Below are positions 10,270 through 18,667 of a stretch of 64,000 bases of DNA, piece after piece. A program made the position numbers and the translations under genes. This stretch comes from Candidatus Trichofilum aggregatum. GTDB lineage: Bacteria; Chloroflexota; Anaerolineae; Promineifilales; Promineifilaceae. The stretch covers positions 1 through 64,000 of the forward strand of contig JADJUV010000038.1 of NCBI GenBank assembly GCA_016716885.1, read 5' to 3'. The notes beneath the pieces were generated by a model. The model had not been told where the DNA came from, searched no databases, and was given only the letters and a program-made list of their open reading frames with translations. How positions within the stretch are numbered: position 1 is the first letter of the stretch; each line of letters begins with the position of its first letter.

Positions 10270-11080
10270 GTTAATCTGGCAAGAGTTAAAATTTCGTCGT
10301 ACCGCCATGATTGGCTGGGGTTTAGGCCTGTGCTTTTTCCCCCTCGTTTACATTGGCATCTACCCATCCGTAGCCGATCAAATGGCGGGTTTCGCGGATT
10401 TGGAGATTTATAAGGCCATGGGCATGAGCCTGGGCACGTTTGGCGACTGGGTCGGCTCGATTCTCATCATTTTTATGCCCCTGATCGCGGCGATCTACGC
10501 TGTGATTAATGGCACGGGCACGTTGGCCGGGGAAGAGGAAGATGGCCGTTTGGAGATGATGGTGACATTGCCTCTGCCACGCTGGCAAATTGTTACGGCT
10601 AAAGCGATTGCCCTGACGATTTCGTCCATCATTATCTTCCTTGTGGTTTCAGTCGTTTCTTTGTTGGTGTTTCAGGGTATCGAGAGCCAGATTGAAACAG
10701 AGTTGGTGGGGATGGATTTGTTTATGGCGGTTATGTTGTCCTGGCCGTTGGTTTTTGCGATGGGGATGATTAGCTTGTTCCTGGCCGCTTTTTGCTCTAG
10801 CCGACGAGTGGCGGCGATGATCGCGGCCGCAATCCTGATCATCAGCTATTTTGGCAGTAACCTGGCTGGTTCGACCCCCGTGCTGGAGTCGTTTGAACCC
10901 TTCTTCTTGTTTACCTACCTGGATGCAACCGGTCAGGCGGTGGCCGAAGGGCAACAAGCTGGCGATATGCTTGTCTTAATCGTCATTGGCCTGGTGGCGT
11001 TTGCCCTGGCGCTGGTTTTCTTCCAGCGACGGGATTTGACGGTAGGGGCCTGGCCCTGGCAACGCGCCAAAATTGCCTAA
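10262..11080 (+). CDS. ABC-2 type transporter permease
   Basis: A 272-residue membrane protein with six predicted helices. It starts at ATG 10262 inside the ATPase stop region, behind the ribosome site ggaggtagc. The conserved first cytoplasmic stretch GEEEDGRLEMMVTLPLPRWQIVTAK is typical of ABC-2 permeases (ABC2_membrane family). It is the membrane half of the transporter encoded just upstream. Confidence 0.87.
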   Translation: MFRLIWQELKFRRTAMIGWGLGLCFFPLVYIGIYPSVADQMAGFADLEIYKAMGMSLGTFGDWVGSILIIFMPLIAAIYAVINGTGTLAGEEEDGRLEMMVTLPLPRWQIVTAKAIALTISSIIIFLVVSVVSLLVFQGIESQIETELVGMDLFMAVMLSWPLVFAMGMISLFLAAFCSSRRVAAMIAAAILIISYFGSNLAGSTPVLESFEPFFLFTYLDATGQAVAEGQQAGDMLVLIVIGLVAFALALVFFQRRDLTVGAWPWQRAKIA

Positions 11081-11085
11081 ATGTC

Positions 11086-11190
11086 GAATAATTAATGGTT
11101 GAACTGTTGAATTGTTGAATAGTTAATGAGGCGGTCGAGGCTCCCTTCGTTAATCATTCAACAATTCACGAATTCACCGATTAATTATTC
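11086..11190. repeat. Long imperfect hairpin between converging genes
   Basis: The left arm (11086-11130, with gttgaattgttgaat) pairs over about 43 bases with the right arm (11146-11190, with attcaacaattcac). It fills the whole space between the ABC permease stop and the hisF stop, so it could terminate both. It is one of several gap-filling palindromes in the window. Confidence 0.65.
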
Positions 11191-11198
11191 TCTTTGTC

Positions 11199-12050
11199 TC
11201 AACCGACAGGGCCAGCCCGCACCGCGATCCCTTTCTCGCGTAAATAGGCTTTTACGTCACGAATACGGAGTTCGTTGAAGTGGAAGAGGGATGCCGCCAG
11301 GGCCGCGGCCGCGCCGCCATCCGTCAACGCCTCAGCAAAATGTTCCACCCGGCCCGCCCCCCCCGACGCAATCACCGGAATATTGACCGCATCGGCCACC
11401 GCCCGCGTCAGGGCAATGTCGTACCCCGCCTTCGTGCCGTCCGCGTCCATGCTCGTCAGCAAAATTTCCCCCGCCCCCCTCTGCTCCGCCTCAATCGCCC
11501 ATTGCACCACATCCAGACCGGTGGTGACGCGGCCGCCGTTGATGACGACTTCCCAGGCAGGAGATTGAGAGACTGAGAGACTGAGAGACTGAGAGACTGG
11601 AGACTCTGAACTCGAAACTTGAAACTCGGAACTCGAAACTTGAAACCCCTTCCGCCTTGCATCAATCGCCACCACCACCGCCTGACTGCCAAACTCTGCC
11701 GCTCCCTGGGTGATGAGGTCGGGGGAGCGGACGGCGGCGGAGTTGAGGCTGATTTTGTCGGCCCCGGCGCGGAGCATGGCCCGCATATCGTCTACGGTGC
11801 GGATGCCACCACCCACGGTGAACGGGATGAATACCTGATCGGCGACGGCGCGGGCCATGGCCCGGACGGTCTGCCGGGCTTCGTGGGTGGCGGTGATGTC
11901 GAGGAAAACCAGTTCGTCGGCCCCCTCGGCGTCATAAACTCGCGCCTGCGCCACCGGATCACCCGCATCAATCAGGTTGACGAAGTTAATCCCCTTGACC
12001 ACCCGGCCATTGTGAACATCTAAACAAGGAATGAGGCGTTTGGCGAGCAT
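11199..12050 (-). CDS. hisF: Imidazole glycerol phosphate synthase cyclase subunit HisF, with in-frame repeat insert
   Basis: HisF turns PRFAR plus ammonia from HisH into IGP and AICAR. The start is ATG 12050 (MLAKRLIPCLDVHNGRVVKG, with the catalytic Asp in CLDV); an upstream in-frame start would only add repeat-derived residues. Barrel motifs are FVNLIDAGDPV, VGGGIRTVDD, GADKISLNSAAV, VVVAIDARR, GAGEILLTSMDADG and VIASGGAG. An extra 30 residues, rich in Ser and Gln and encoded by repeat words (11556-11645), lie between AIDARRKG and WEVVINGG. That is the loop after strand 5, where E. coli and Thermotoga HisF differ in length, so folding may be tolerated. It is the last gene of the his operon. 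Confidence 0.95.
   Translation of the reverse strand: MLAKRLIPCLDVHNGRVVKGINFVNLIDAGDPVAQARVYDAEGADELVFLDITATHEARQTVRAMARAVADQVFIPFTVGGGIRTVDDMRAMLRAGADKISLNSAAVRSPDLITQGAAEFGSQAVVVAIDARRKGFQVSSSEFQVSSSESPVSQSLSLSVSQSPAWEVVINGGRVTTGLDVVQWAIEAEQRGAGEILLTSMDADGTKAGYDIALTRAVADAVNIPVIASGGAGRVEHFAEALTDGGAAAALAASLFHFNELRIRDVKAYLREKGIAVRAGPVG
11556..11645. repeat. In-frame compound repeat inside hisF
   Basis: Ninety bases made of GAGACTGA units (plus strand, left) and ACTCGAAACTTGAAAC units (right). Read with hisF they encode QVSSSEF units and SVSQS units with no stop codon. The same compound repeat, in the same order and frame, lies inside hisC (14785-14928). Confidence 0.9.
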
Positions 12051-12082
12051 GGGCGGCTCCGTGATGTGTGATATGTGATGTG

Positions 12083-12171
12083 TAGGAACTCGTAGGAACT
12101 GTGGGAACTCGTGGGAACTCTGACCCAATGAGTTCCTATAGTTCCCCTGAGTTCCCCTGAGTTCCTATCCA
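12083..12171. repeat. GGAACTC/GAGTTCC palindromic repeat between hisA and hisF
   Basis: The left half has tandem GGAACTCGT units and the right half has GAGTTCCTAT and GAGTTCCCCT units, so the element can fold on itself. It covers the hisA 3' end and provides its last codons and TAG stop (12136-12138). Confidence 0.8.
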
Positions 12172-12882
12172 TTCAAGTGCTTCCCGCAAATCTACCTGCC
12201 CTTCGTACAGGGCGCGGCCAATGATGAGGCCGCTGAGTCCGGCGTCGTGTGTGGCTTGAACATCAACCAGAGAGGCGACGCCGCCGGAAGCGATGAACTG
12301 TAAGCCGGTGGCCTGGGCCAGGTGGGCGGTCGCGGCCGCGTTGACCCCCACCAGCACCCCATCCCGGCCAATATCGGTGTGTATGATCGTTTCTACGCCC
12401 AACCCGGCCATGCGTTGGGCCAGTTCCAGGGCGGTAAGGGGCGTCTCCGTCTGCCAGCCCCGTGTTTTGACCAGCCCCTCACGGGCGTCTATGCCGATGG
12501 CGATGGCCGCAGGGGAGAAGTGACGGAGCGCGGCCGCGACCAATTCCGGCTCTTCCACCGCCACCGTGCCCAACACCACCCGGCTCACCCCGGCGTTCAG
12601 GGCGCGTTCGATGTCGGCCAGGGAGCGCACCCCGCCGCCAAATTGCACCTTTGCCCCCAATGGGGTGAGGCGGGGCAGCACCTGCCAGTTGGCCGCTCCA
12701 GCTTGATCAAACGCGCCGTCGAGGTTGACGACATGGAGCCATTCCGCTCCGGCGTCTAACCATCGTTGCGCCGTCGCTACCGGATCATCGCTAAAGGTGG
12801 TCTGCTGATCCGGGTCGCCGTATTTCAGCCGCACCACCTGGCCGTGCCGTAAATCAATCGCAGGGTAGAGGATGAAAGACAT
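12136..12882 (-). CDS. hisA: Phosphoribosylformimino-5-aminoimidazole carboxamide ribotide isomerase HisA
   Basis: Converts ProFAR to PRFAR, step four of histidine synthesis. ATG 12882 gives MSFILYPAIDLRHGQVVRL, with the catalytic Asp in AIDL. Other family stretches are WLHVVNLDGAF, VQFGGGVRSLADI, GVSRVVLGTVAV, HTDIGRDG and FIASGGVAS. About 248 residues. Its last residues (GTQGNSGEL) and the stop come from a GGAACTC repeat rather than from the conserved protein end. It is flanked by hisH upstream and hisF downstream. Confidence 0.95.
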   Translation of the reverse strand: MSFILYPAIDLRHGQVVRLKYGDPDQQTTFSDDPVATAQRWLDAGAEWLHVVNLDGAFDQAGAANWQVLPRLTPLGAKVQFGGGVRSLADIERALNAGVSRVVLGTVAVEEPELVAAALRHFSPAAIAIGIDAREGLVKTRGWQTETPLTALELAQRMAGLGVETIIHTDIGRDGVLVGVNAAATAHLAQATGLQFIASGGVASLVDVQATHDAGLSGLIIGRALYEGQVDLREALEWIGTQGNSGEL

Positions 12883-12894
12883 ATTCTGGGAAAA

Positions 12895-12955
12895 AACACG
12901 GATAGGAAGGAACACGGATAAATTAAAACCATCCGTGTTCCTTCCTATCCGTGTT
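12895..12955. repeat. Perfect 25-bp hairpin between hisH and hisA
   Basis: The arms 12895-12919 and 12931-12955 (aacacggatagg... against ...cctatccgtgtt) are perfectly complementary over 25 bases around an 11-base loop. The right arm overlaps the hisH stop codon. It could slow or trim the his mRNA between the two genes. Confidence 0.85.
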
Positions 12956-13556
12956 ATAAACCAACGAAATTCCGCAAAATCTGTAGCCCCACCTGCTGGC
13001 TCTTCTCCGGGTGGAACTGGATGCCGTAGATGTTGTCCTGGGCGACGATGGCGGTGAACGGGTGGCCGTAATCGGTGGTGGCGAGGGTCGCGGCCGCGTC
13101 TGTGGGCACACAGTAGTAAGAATGGACGAAGTAGCTGTAACTGCCAGGGGCCACGCCTGCTAACAAGGGATGCTCTCGCATAGGTTCAATCTGGTTCCAG
13201 CCCATGTGGGGCACAACGAGGCCATTTTGGGGGAACCGGACAACGCGGCCGCGTACCAACCCTAGCCCCTCATGCGCCCCCATCTCTTCACTGGTCTCAA
13301 AGAGGAATTGCATCCCCAGGCAGATACCCAGGAGCGGAATGGCGTGGTGCGCGGCCGCGCTGACCGCCTCAGCCAGCCCTCGTTCGCGTAGGGCCTTCAT
13401 CCCCGCCCCAAACGCCCCCACCCCCGGCAACACCAGCTTCTCCGCCCGCGCCACCCCCGCCGGATCATCTGTCACTTCCACCTGCGCCCCCACAAACTCC
13501 AACGCCTTCTGCACCGAGCGCAGGTTGCTACCGCCGTAGTCTATCATGGTGATCAT
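12954..13556 (-). CDS. hisH: Imidazole glycerol phosphate synthase glutaminase subunit HisH
   Basis: A class I glutamine amidotransferase that feeds ammonia to HisF. The nucleophile Cys is in LLGICLGMQFLFE and the His-Glu pair in GIQFHPEKS. The N-terminus MITMIDYGGSNLRSV and the stretch KLVLPGVGAFG are typical. About 200 residues. I prefer ATG 13556 to the TTG two codons upstream. The stop codon sits in the hairpin that follows. Confidence 0.95.
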   Translation of the reverse strand: MITMIDYGGSNLRSVQKALEFVGAQVEVTDDPAGVARAEKLVLPGVGAFGAGMKALRERGLAEAVSAAAHHAIPLLGICLGMQFLFETSEEMGAHEGLGLVRGRVVRFPQNGLVVPHMGWNQIEPMREHPLLAGVAPGSYSYFVHSYYCVPTDAAATLATTDYGHPFTAIVAQDNIYGIQFHPEKSQQVGLQILRNFVGL

Positions 13557-13570
13557 TGGCAAAACCTCAA

Positions 13571-13650
13571 GAGAGACTAAGAGACTAAGAGACTGAGAGA
13601 TTAAGCTGTTCAGTCTCTCAGTTACTCAGTCTCTTAGTCTCTCAATCTCC
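13571..13650. repeat. GAGACTAAGAGACTGA palindromic repeat between hisB and hisH
   Basis: Tandem GAGACTAA/GAGACTGA units (13571-13602) face CAGTCTCT/TAGTCTCT units (13611-13650) and can fold as a long stem. The right half supplies the last residues (RLRD) and TAA of hisB (13634-13636). Confidence 0.85.
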
Positions 13651-14230
13651 CCTTACTCGACGCCACTCCCACCCGCCGCTCATCCACCGCCACCGCCATT
13701 CTCAGGGCGCGGGCCAGGGCTTTGAAGAGGGCTTCGGCTTTGTGGTGGTCGTTGCGGCCGCGGACCACCTCGGCGTGTAACGTCAACCGGGCGTGAACGG
13801 CCACCGACTCGAAGAAATGTTGTACCAAATCGGTGGGAAACTGCCCGATCATGGGCGTGTTCCATTCAGCCTGAAAAATGGTGTAGGCGCGGCCGCTGAT
13901 GTCCAACGCCACAAACCCCAACGCCTCATCCATCGGCACATAGGCGTGCCCCATGCGCTGAATGCCGCTCCGGTCGCCTAGTGCCTTGTCTAACGCCTGC
14001 CCCAAAACAATACCTACATCCTCGATGGTGTGATGGCTGTCAATGTGCAAATCGCCCACCGCCTGCACCGTCAGATCAAACAACCCATGCACGGCGAAGG
14101 CGGTCAACATGTGGTCGAGGAAACCTACGCCCGTTGTCACTTCAGCCTGTCCCGTCCCGTCCAGGTTGATCGTCAGGTGAATATCAGTTTCTTTGGTTTG
14201 CCGGTGAATGGTTGCTGTTCGTTTGTTCAT
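13634..14230 (-). CDS. hisB: Imidazoleglycerol-phosphate dehydratase HisB
   Basis: A manganese enzyme that dehydrates IGP, step six of the pathway. About 198 residues, the monofunctional form without a phosphatase half. Metal-binding motifs are FLDHMLTAF, DSHHTIEDVGI and RNDHHKAEALFK; LGDRSGIQRMGHAYVPMDEAL is also typical. The start MNKRTATIHRQTKETDI fits the family. The C-terminal GRLRD and the stop derive from the GAGACTAA repeat. Confidence 0.95.
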   Translation of the reverse strand: MNKRTATIHRQTKETDIHLTINLDGTGQAEVTTGVGFLDHMLTAFAVHGLFDLTVQAVGDLHIDSHHTIEDVGIVLGQALDKALGDRSGIQRMGHAYVPMDEALGFVALDISGRAYTIFQAEWNTPMIGQFPTDLVQHFFESVAVHARLTLHAEVVRGRNDHHKAEALFKALARALRMAVAVDERRVGVASSKGRLRD

Positions 14231-14297
14231 GGTCTATTCCAGAATGACATCAACGGATTGAGAAAGGAACGGATTAAAACGCACCACGCACCACGTG

Positions 14298-15522
14298 TCA
14301 CGTATTATGTATCATCCCCAATGCCTCGATCAGCCGATCTGTGTCTTGCGGCCGCGCTACACTTACCCTTATACAATTCTCCAGCCCCGGTTTGGCAAAA
14401 TAGCGTACCAGGATACCTTCTCGTTCCAGGGCCAGCTTCAGTTCCAGGGCGTCCCGGCCCACCACGCGGCAAAGGATGAAGTTGGCCTGGCTGGGGGTGG
14501 GGATGAGGTAAGGGATGGTGCGGAGCGCGGCCGCGAGTCGTTCCCGTTCTTTTACCAACAAATCCCTCTTTTCGCGTAGCCATTTTTTATCTTCCTAACG
14601 ACACCAATGCCGTTACCGTCGCCGCCACATTCACGTTGTACGGCTGTTTGATCTTCCACAACTGCTCAATCAACCACAACGGAAACGCCCCATACCCCAC
14701 GCGCAACCCGGCCAACCCTGCCAGCTTGCTAAACGTGCGGAGTATCACCAGGTTATCGTAATCGCGCACCCAGGAGATGCGGCTGGCGGGGGAGAGAGAT
14801 TGGGAGATTGAGAGACTGAGAGACTGAGAGACTGAGAGATTGAGAGACTGCTGTTCTGTAACTTGAAACCTGGAACTTGAAACCTGGGACTCGAAACTCG
14901 AAACTCGAAACTCAGAACTCGAAACTTGAAACTCCACATACGCCTCATCCAACACCACCAGCAGGGGCAGTGCCAGGATGCGGCGCAGGTCGGTGTCGTT
15001 GATGGTGGAGCCGTCGGGGTTGTTGGGGGAGCAGAGGTAGATGAGTTTGGGGGTGGGGGAGTGGGTCGCGGCCGCGATAATCCCCTCTACATCCAGCGAA
15101 AAATCAGCCCGACGGGGCACGTTGATCAGGTGGGCACTGTTGACATGGGCGGTGAACGGGTACATGCCAAAGCTGGGCGGGCAGTTGATAATGCCATCAC
15201 CGGGGTTGATAATCGCCCGCGCCACGATGTCAATCAGCTCATCCGCCCCGGCTCCCGCCAGCAGATACTCCTTCGGCACACCTGTCATCCCCACCAACGC
15301 TTCCCGCAACTGGTTCGACTCCGGGTCAGGGTAAATGTGGAAAAATTTCCCTTCCGCCAGGGCCGCCAATGCTTTCGGCGAAGGGCCATACGGGTTTTCG
15401 TTGGCATCCAGTTTGATGATTTCTTCCACCGGACGCCCCAGCCGCGCCGACAACACCTCAAACGGCACAATCGGGGTATACGGCTCCATCGCCACAATGT
15501 CAGGTCTTAAAAGTTGTTGCAT
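14298..15522 (-). CDS. hisC: Histidinol-phosphate aminotransferase HisC, with repeat insert and one frameshift
   Basis: A PLP aminotransferase, step seven of the pathway. Start ATG 15522. Motifs are KLDANENPYGPSP, GAGADELIDIVARA, LCSPNNPDGS, DEAYVEF and the PLP lysine in RTFSKLAGLAGLRVGYG. Between DEAYVEF and RISWVRDYDNLVIL lie about 48 extra residues encoded by repeat words (14785-14928). The frame breaks at about 14594: ALVSL should continue EDKKWLREKRDLLVKERE, and one extra G in ttagga gives a false stop at 14587. Past the shift the C-terminal part reads on to NFILCRV and ENCIRVSVARPQDTD. The indel is probably a sequence error, since the downstream part is well conserved. Confidence 0.92.
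14785..14928. repeat. In-frame compound repeat inside hisC
   Basis: About 144 bases: GAGACTGA units on the left and AACTTGAAACCTGG/ACTCGAAACTCGAAAC units on the right (plus strand). Translated with hisC they give QVSSSEF-like and SVSQSLSLS-like units without a stop. This is the same design, order and frame as the hisF insert. Confidence 0.9.
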
Positions 15523-15528
15523 ATCCAC

Positions 15529-15823
15529 GTCTCTGGCCCATGAGCGGGACGGGCCGCAACGCGCCGTGGGACGGCACTGGGTGGTTGGCCCTCAAGTGGG
15601 GTGTCGTTTGCCTGCCGGGCCGGCGGGAAAGGTCGCGGGGCGCGGTGTGGTTAGCAAGACAAAGGTAGAATCGCTCTGTAGATCTCATCGAGGCCTCGTC
15701 AAACCTCACAAATCCAGCCGCATCCGGTATGTAAAAAGGTGAATCCCGCCGAAAAGGGGGGTTGTAAAAACATTTAGCTCAACAGGAACTCGAAACTCTG
15801 AACTCCAAACTCGGAACTATTTC
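15529..15823. other. Gap upstream of hisC
   Basis: About 295 bases between the GNAT stop and the hisC start. It ends at 15785-15821 with a short run of GGAACTCGAAACTCTG units, the word also found inside hisF and hisC. I see no gene, clear promoter or terminator in the rest. Confidence 0.6.
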
Positions 15824-16333
15824 TTACAGGTACAAAACCATGTGGTACTCATCCACATACCGGTCATCTAGCTTCAACGCCTTTTTCTCCTCGGCCCAAA
15901 TCTGGAAACCGAAGGATTGATAGAGGCGGATCGCGGCCGCGTTCCCCGTCGCCACACTGAGTTGTACCTGTTCTACCTGGGGAATGTTACGGGCAAATTG
16001 CACAATTTCGCGCATGAGGGCCTGGGCAATGGCGCGGCCGCGCCATTGCGGATGCACCATCACTCCCCAAACCTGCGCCTGATGACCCGTCTTTTTGCGG
16101 CCGCGATGATTCAAACTCGTCACCCCAGCCAGTTGCCCGTCCATAAACGCCCCCAGGGTAATGTTATTGGGCAGAACCCGCCGCTCGGCCAGCATATCCC
16201 GCACCAACGACACATCCTGCTGGCTCTCTTCCTCATACGAACTACCAAACGCCTCCGGGTGTAATTGCAACCCCAACAGCCGCAATTCCCGAAACGCGGC
16301 CGCGTCCTCTGGCACTAACTCTCGAATAATCAT
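15824..16333 (-). CDS. GNAT-family N-acetyltransferase
   Basis: About 169 residues. The acetyl-CoA loop is VWGVMVHPQWRGRAIAQALM (R/Q-x-x-G-x-A type). The C-terminal stretch SVATGNAAAIRLYQSFGFQIWAEEKKAL is typical of protein or small-molecule acetyltransferases. It sits between hisD and hisC in the same direction and is probably co-transcribed, but it is not a known his enzyme. The acceptor is unknown. Confidence 0.85.
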   Translation of the reverse strand: MIIRELVPEDAAAFRELRLLGLQLHPEAFGSSYEEESQQDVSLVRDMLAERRVLPNNITLGAFMDGQLAGVTSLNHRGRKKTGHQAQVWGVMVHPQWRGRAIAQALMREIVQFARNIPQVEQVQLSVATGNAAAIRLYQSFGFQIWAEEKKALKLDDRYVDEYHMVLYL

Positions 16334-16380
16334 AATGAATCCTTATGGACCAGGCGGGAAAAGACTCTGGACGCGGATTG

Positions 16381-16446
16381 AACTCTAGGAACGGATAAGA
16401 AGATGCGAGAGTTCCTAGAGTTCCTCTCAGTTCCTACAAGTTCCTT
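16381..16446. repeat. GAGTTCCTAGAGTTCC repeat at the hisD end
   Basis: aactctaggaac (16381-16392) pairs with gttcctagagtt (16411-16422); further gttcct units follow. The element supplies the last residues (RRNL) and TAG stop of hisD at 16434-16436. Confidence 0.75.
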
Positions 16447-17750
16447 CTTCGCGCCGCCATCCCATGCCCCATCAACCCTTCCGCCTGCGCCAGCCGCTCC
16501 GCCGGGCCGCACAGTTCAGCCGATGTGGCGTCACTCAGGTTGATGAGGCTGATAATTTTGACGAAATCCACCACCGATAGGGGCGAGGCAAAGCGGGCCG
16601 TACCGCTGGTAGGCATGACATGGCTGGGGCCAGCCACATAATCCCCCAACACCTCGAAGGAGCGTTCGCCCAGGAAGATGCCCCCGGCGTTGTGGATATG
16701 CTCCACCCATTCCTGCGGGTTGGCGGTGGCGATACACAGATGCTCCGGGGCAAACTCCGAGGCCAACTGCGCCGCCTGGGCCACCGATTCGGTCAGCACG
16801 ATGCCGCCTTGATGGCTCAACGCGGCCGCGATCACCTCGGCTCTCGGTAACTCTTCTAACTGCCGGGCCACTTCCGCCTGTACCGCTTCCGCCAGCGGCC
16901 GCGACGGGGTGAACAAAATCGCCGTCGCCAGCAAATCATGCTCCGCCTGGGCCAGCAAATCGGCCGCGACCCAGGCCGGGTTGGCCGTCTCATCGGCGAC
17001 CACGGCAGTTTCGGTGGGGCCGTACAGCCCATCAATGCCGACGAGGCCATATACCTGCTGTTTGGCCAGGGTAACGAACAGATTGCCCGGCCCCACGATT
17101 TTGTCCACACGGGAGATGCTCTCCGTACCGAAGGCCAACGCCCCGACCGTCTGTGTTTCGCCCAAGGGAATGACCGTCTCGATGCCGATGAGGTGCGCGG
17201 CCGCGAGAATCACATCGGGTACACGTCCATCCTTGCCCGGTGGCGTGGCGACGATAATCTCCGGTACACCCGCCACCTGGGCCGGAATCGCCCCCATGAG
17301 CAAGGATGAGGGCAGGGGGGCCGTGCCGCCGGGCACATAAACGCCCACCCGTTGCAACGGCACGATGCGTTGGCCCAACTGCCCATCGGCGGTCATCCAG
17401 GAGCGAATGGGTTGCTGGCTGTGGAAGGCGCATACTCGTTCGGCAGAGAGGCGCAGGGCGGAAAGGAGATCGGTGGGGAGTCGGGTTGCGGCCGCGCTGA
17501 TTGCCTCTTTGTCCACAAACAAACTCTCTAACCGCACGCCATCAATGCGGGCTGTCCACTCCCACAGGGCCGTATCCCCCCGCTGGCGGATGTCCTGCAA
17601 AATGCGCCGCACTGCCGCTTCCGGTGACAACGGCTCCTTAAACACCCGCAAAATTCCCGCCTTCACCGCTGGCGGCACATCCGGCTCCAACGCCCTGTCC
17701 CGCCGCAAAATCGTTTTTTGTGCTTCTTGCCATGACAAAATCGTTAACAT
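16434..17750 (-). CDS. hisD: Histidinol dehydrogenase HisD
   Basis: A zinc enzyme making two NAD-dependent oxidations from histidinol to histidine. Start ATG 17750 (MLTILSWQEAQK), behind aaaggat. About 438 residues, the usual length. Family stretches are VGVYVPGGTAPLPSSLLMGAIPAQVAGV, VDKIVGPGNLFVTLAKQQVYG, QAEHDLLATAILFT, the base/metal region SEFAPEHLCI, NAGGIFLG and GDYVAGPSHVMPTSGTARF. The terminal RRRNL is encoded by a repeat. It lies upstream of the GNAT and hisC genes in the operon. Confidence 0.96.
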   Translation of the reverse strand: MLTILSWQEAQKTILRRDRALEPDVPPAVKAGILRVFKEPLSPEAAVRRILQDIRQRGDTALWEWTARIDGVRLESLFVDKEAISAAATRLPTDLLSALRLSAERVCAFHSQQPIRSWMTADGQLGQRIVPLQRVGVYVPGGTAPLPSSLLMGAIPAQVAGVPEIIVATPPGKDGRVPDVILAAAHLIGIETVIPLGETQTVGALAFGTESISRVDKIVGPGNLFVTLAKQQVYGLVGIDGLYGPTETAVVADETANPAWVAADLLAQAEHDLLATAILFTPSRPLAEAVQAEVARQLEELPRAEVIAAALSHQGGIVLTESVAQAAQLASEFAPEHLCIATANPQEWVEHIHNAGGIFLGERSFEVLGDYVAGPSHVMPTSGTARFASPLSVVDFVKIISLINLSDATSAELCGPAERLAQAEGLMGHGMAARRRNL

Positions 17751-17792
17751 CGTAACATCCTTTTTCTGAAGCATCTATTCAGGTATCAGAAC

Positions 17793-18497
17793 TCATTTCC
17801 GCTGTGTATGCCTTTGAAACTGTCTTGTGAGTCTAATCCTGCTTGAGTGCACGTCAGTCCCAGGCGCATAAACCTGAATGGTGGTGACAATTACCCCAAG
17901 ATTGACTCTTGTCTGTGATACGTCATCCCAGGCTGTGCGTTGTGGATTGTCCGGCCAATAACGGATCGCCATTGGATCACCTCTTTCCAGCCGATAGAAC
18001 ATAGTGTCCGAGATGGTTCGTGTGGTTTGGTATGTACGATCTTCTCCTACATATTGCAATGCCACATGATGGATTGTATGCCTTCTGCTATGAGTTACAT
18101 ATATGTCAACAATGGTAGCTGTTGTGGATATACCAAATTGGTTGACAATGATTTCCTCATAGCGGGAATCGTGAATGCCAACTGTAAACCCCAATAAAAC
18201 AAAGAGCGACAAGAAAAGTGAACCAAGTTTGACAAGAGGTTCATCGCTCTGCTTCTTATGGTTTTTCCACCAGCTATAAAGGATGAGGACTATCTGAATA
18301 AAGCAGAGTAAAAGGGGAATGATCAGGGCATAGAACAAACGCCGCGATGGGATCTGGTCAATCATGTAAAGCAATATGGCCCAAGCCAGAAAAAGAGCCA
18401 CGATGGGTGGCGCAATGTAGCGAAAGAAATAGTGCCAACGCCGTTTTTGCTCCTTCTATCCGGCTTCGTTTTTCACTTTCCCACTTTCTCCAGGCCA
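17793..18497 (-). CDS. Membrane protein with DUF3592-like domain (frameshift in poly-A)
   Basis: From ATG 18497 (MAWRKWESEKRSRIEGAK) the frame slips in a run of five A/T at about 18444-18448, then continues RRWHYFFRYIAPPIVALFLAWAILLYMIDQ. It has three hydrophobic helices, then a soluble domain (STTATIVDIYVTHSRRHTIHHVALQYV, GDPMAIRYWPDNPQ) like DUF3592 proteins. About 235 residues. It lies between hisG and hisD in the same direction, so it is likely part of the operon transcript although it is not a histidine enzyme. Confidence 0.7.
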
Positions 18498-18570
18498 TAA
18501 TCTTTGCCTCGTTTGTCGCTTGCCGTTTACTGCTCACTTCCTAACCTGGACAAGCCAGAATCAAAAAGAA

Positions 18571-18667
18571 GGAACACAGAGGGCACAGAGAAGACACAGA
18601 GATACACGGAGATTTGTAAATGCTTCTCTGTGAACCTCTGTGCCTTCACCTCTGTGTTCTCTGTGTA
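18571..18667. repeat. CACAGAGGGCACAGAG palindromic repeat at the hisG end
   Basis: The left half has acacagagggcacagag and gacacagagatacacgg units, the right half cctctgtgccttc and cctctgtgttctctgtg, so it folds as a long imperfect hairpin. Its right half encodes the last residues of HisG (TTQRTQR) and TGA at 18646-18648. Confidence 0.8.

Noticed and set aside
14587..14600. Programmed frameshift in hisC
   Set aside because: There is no slippery heptamer with a stimulating structure, and many other genes here have similar indels in short runs, so sequence error is simpler.
11556..15821. GAGACTGAGAGACTG arrays as a CRISPR locus
   Set aside because: Units are 6-12 bases and nearly contiguous, with no unique spacers of regular length and no cas genes; in hisF and hisC they are translated.
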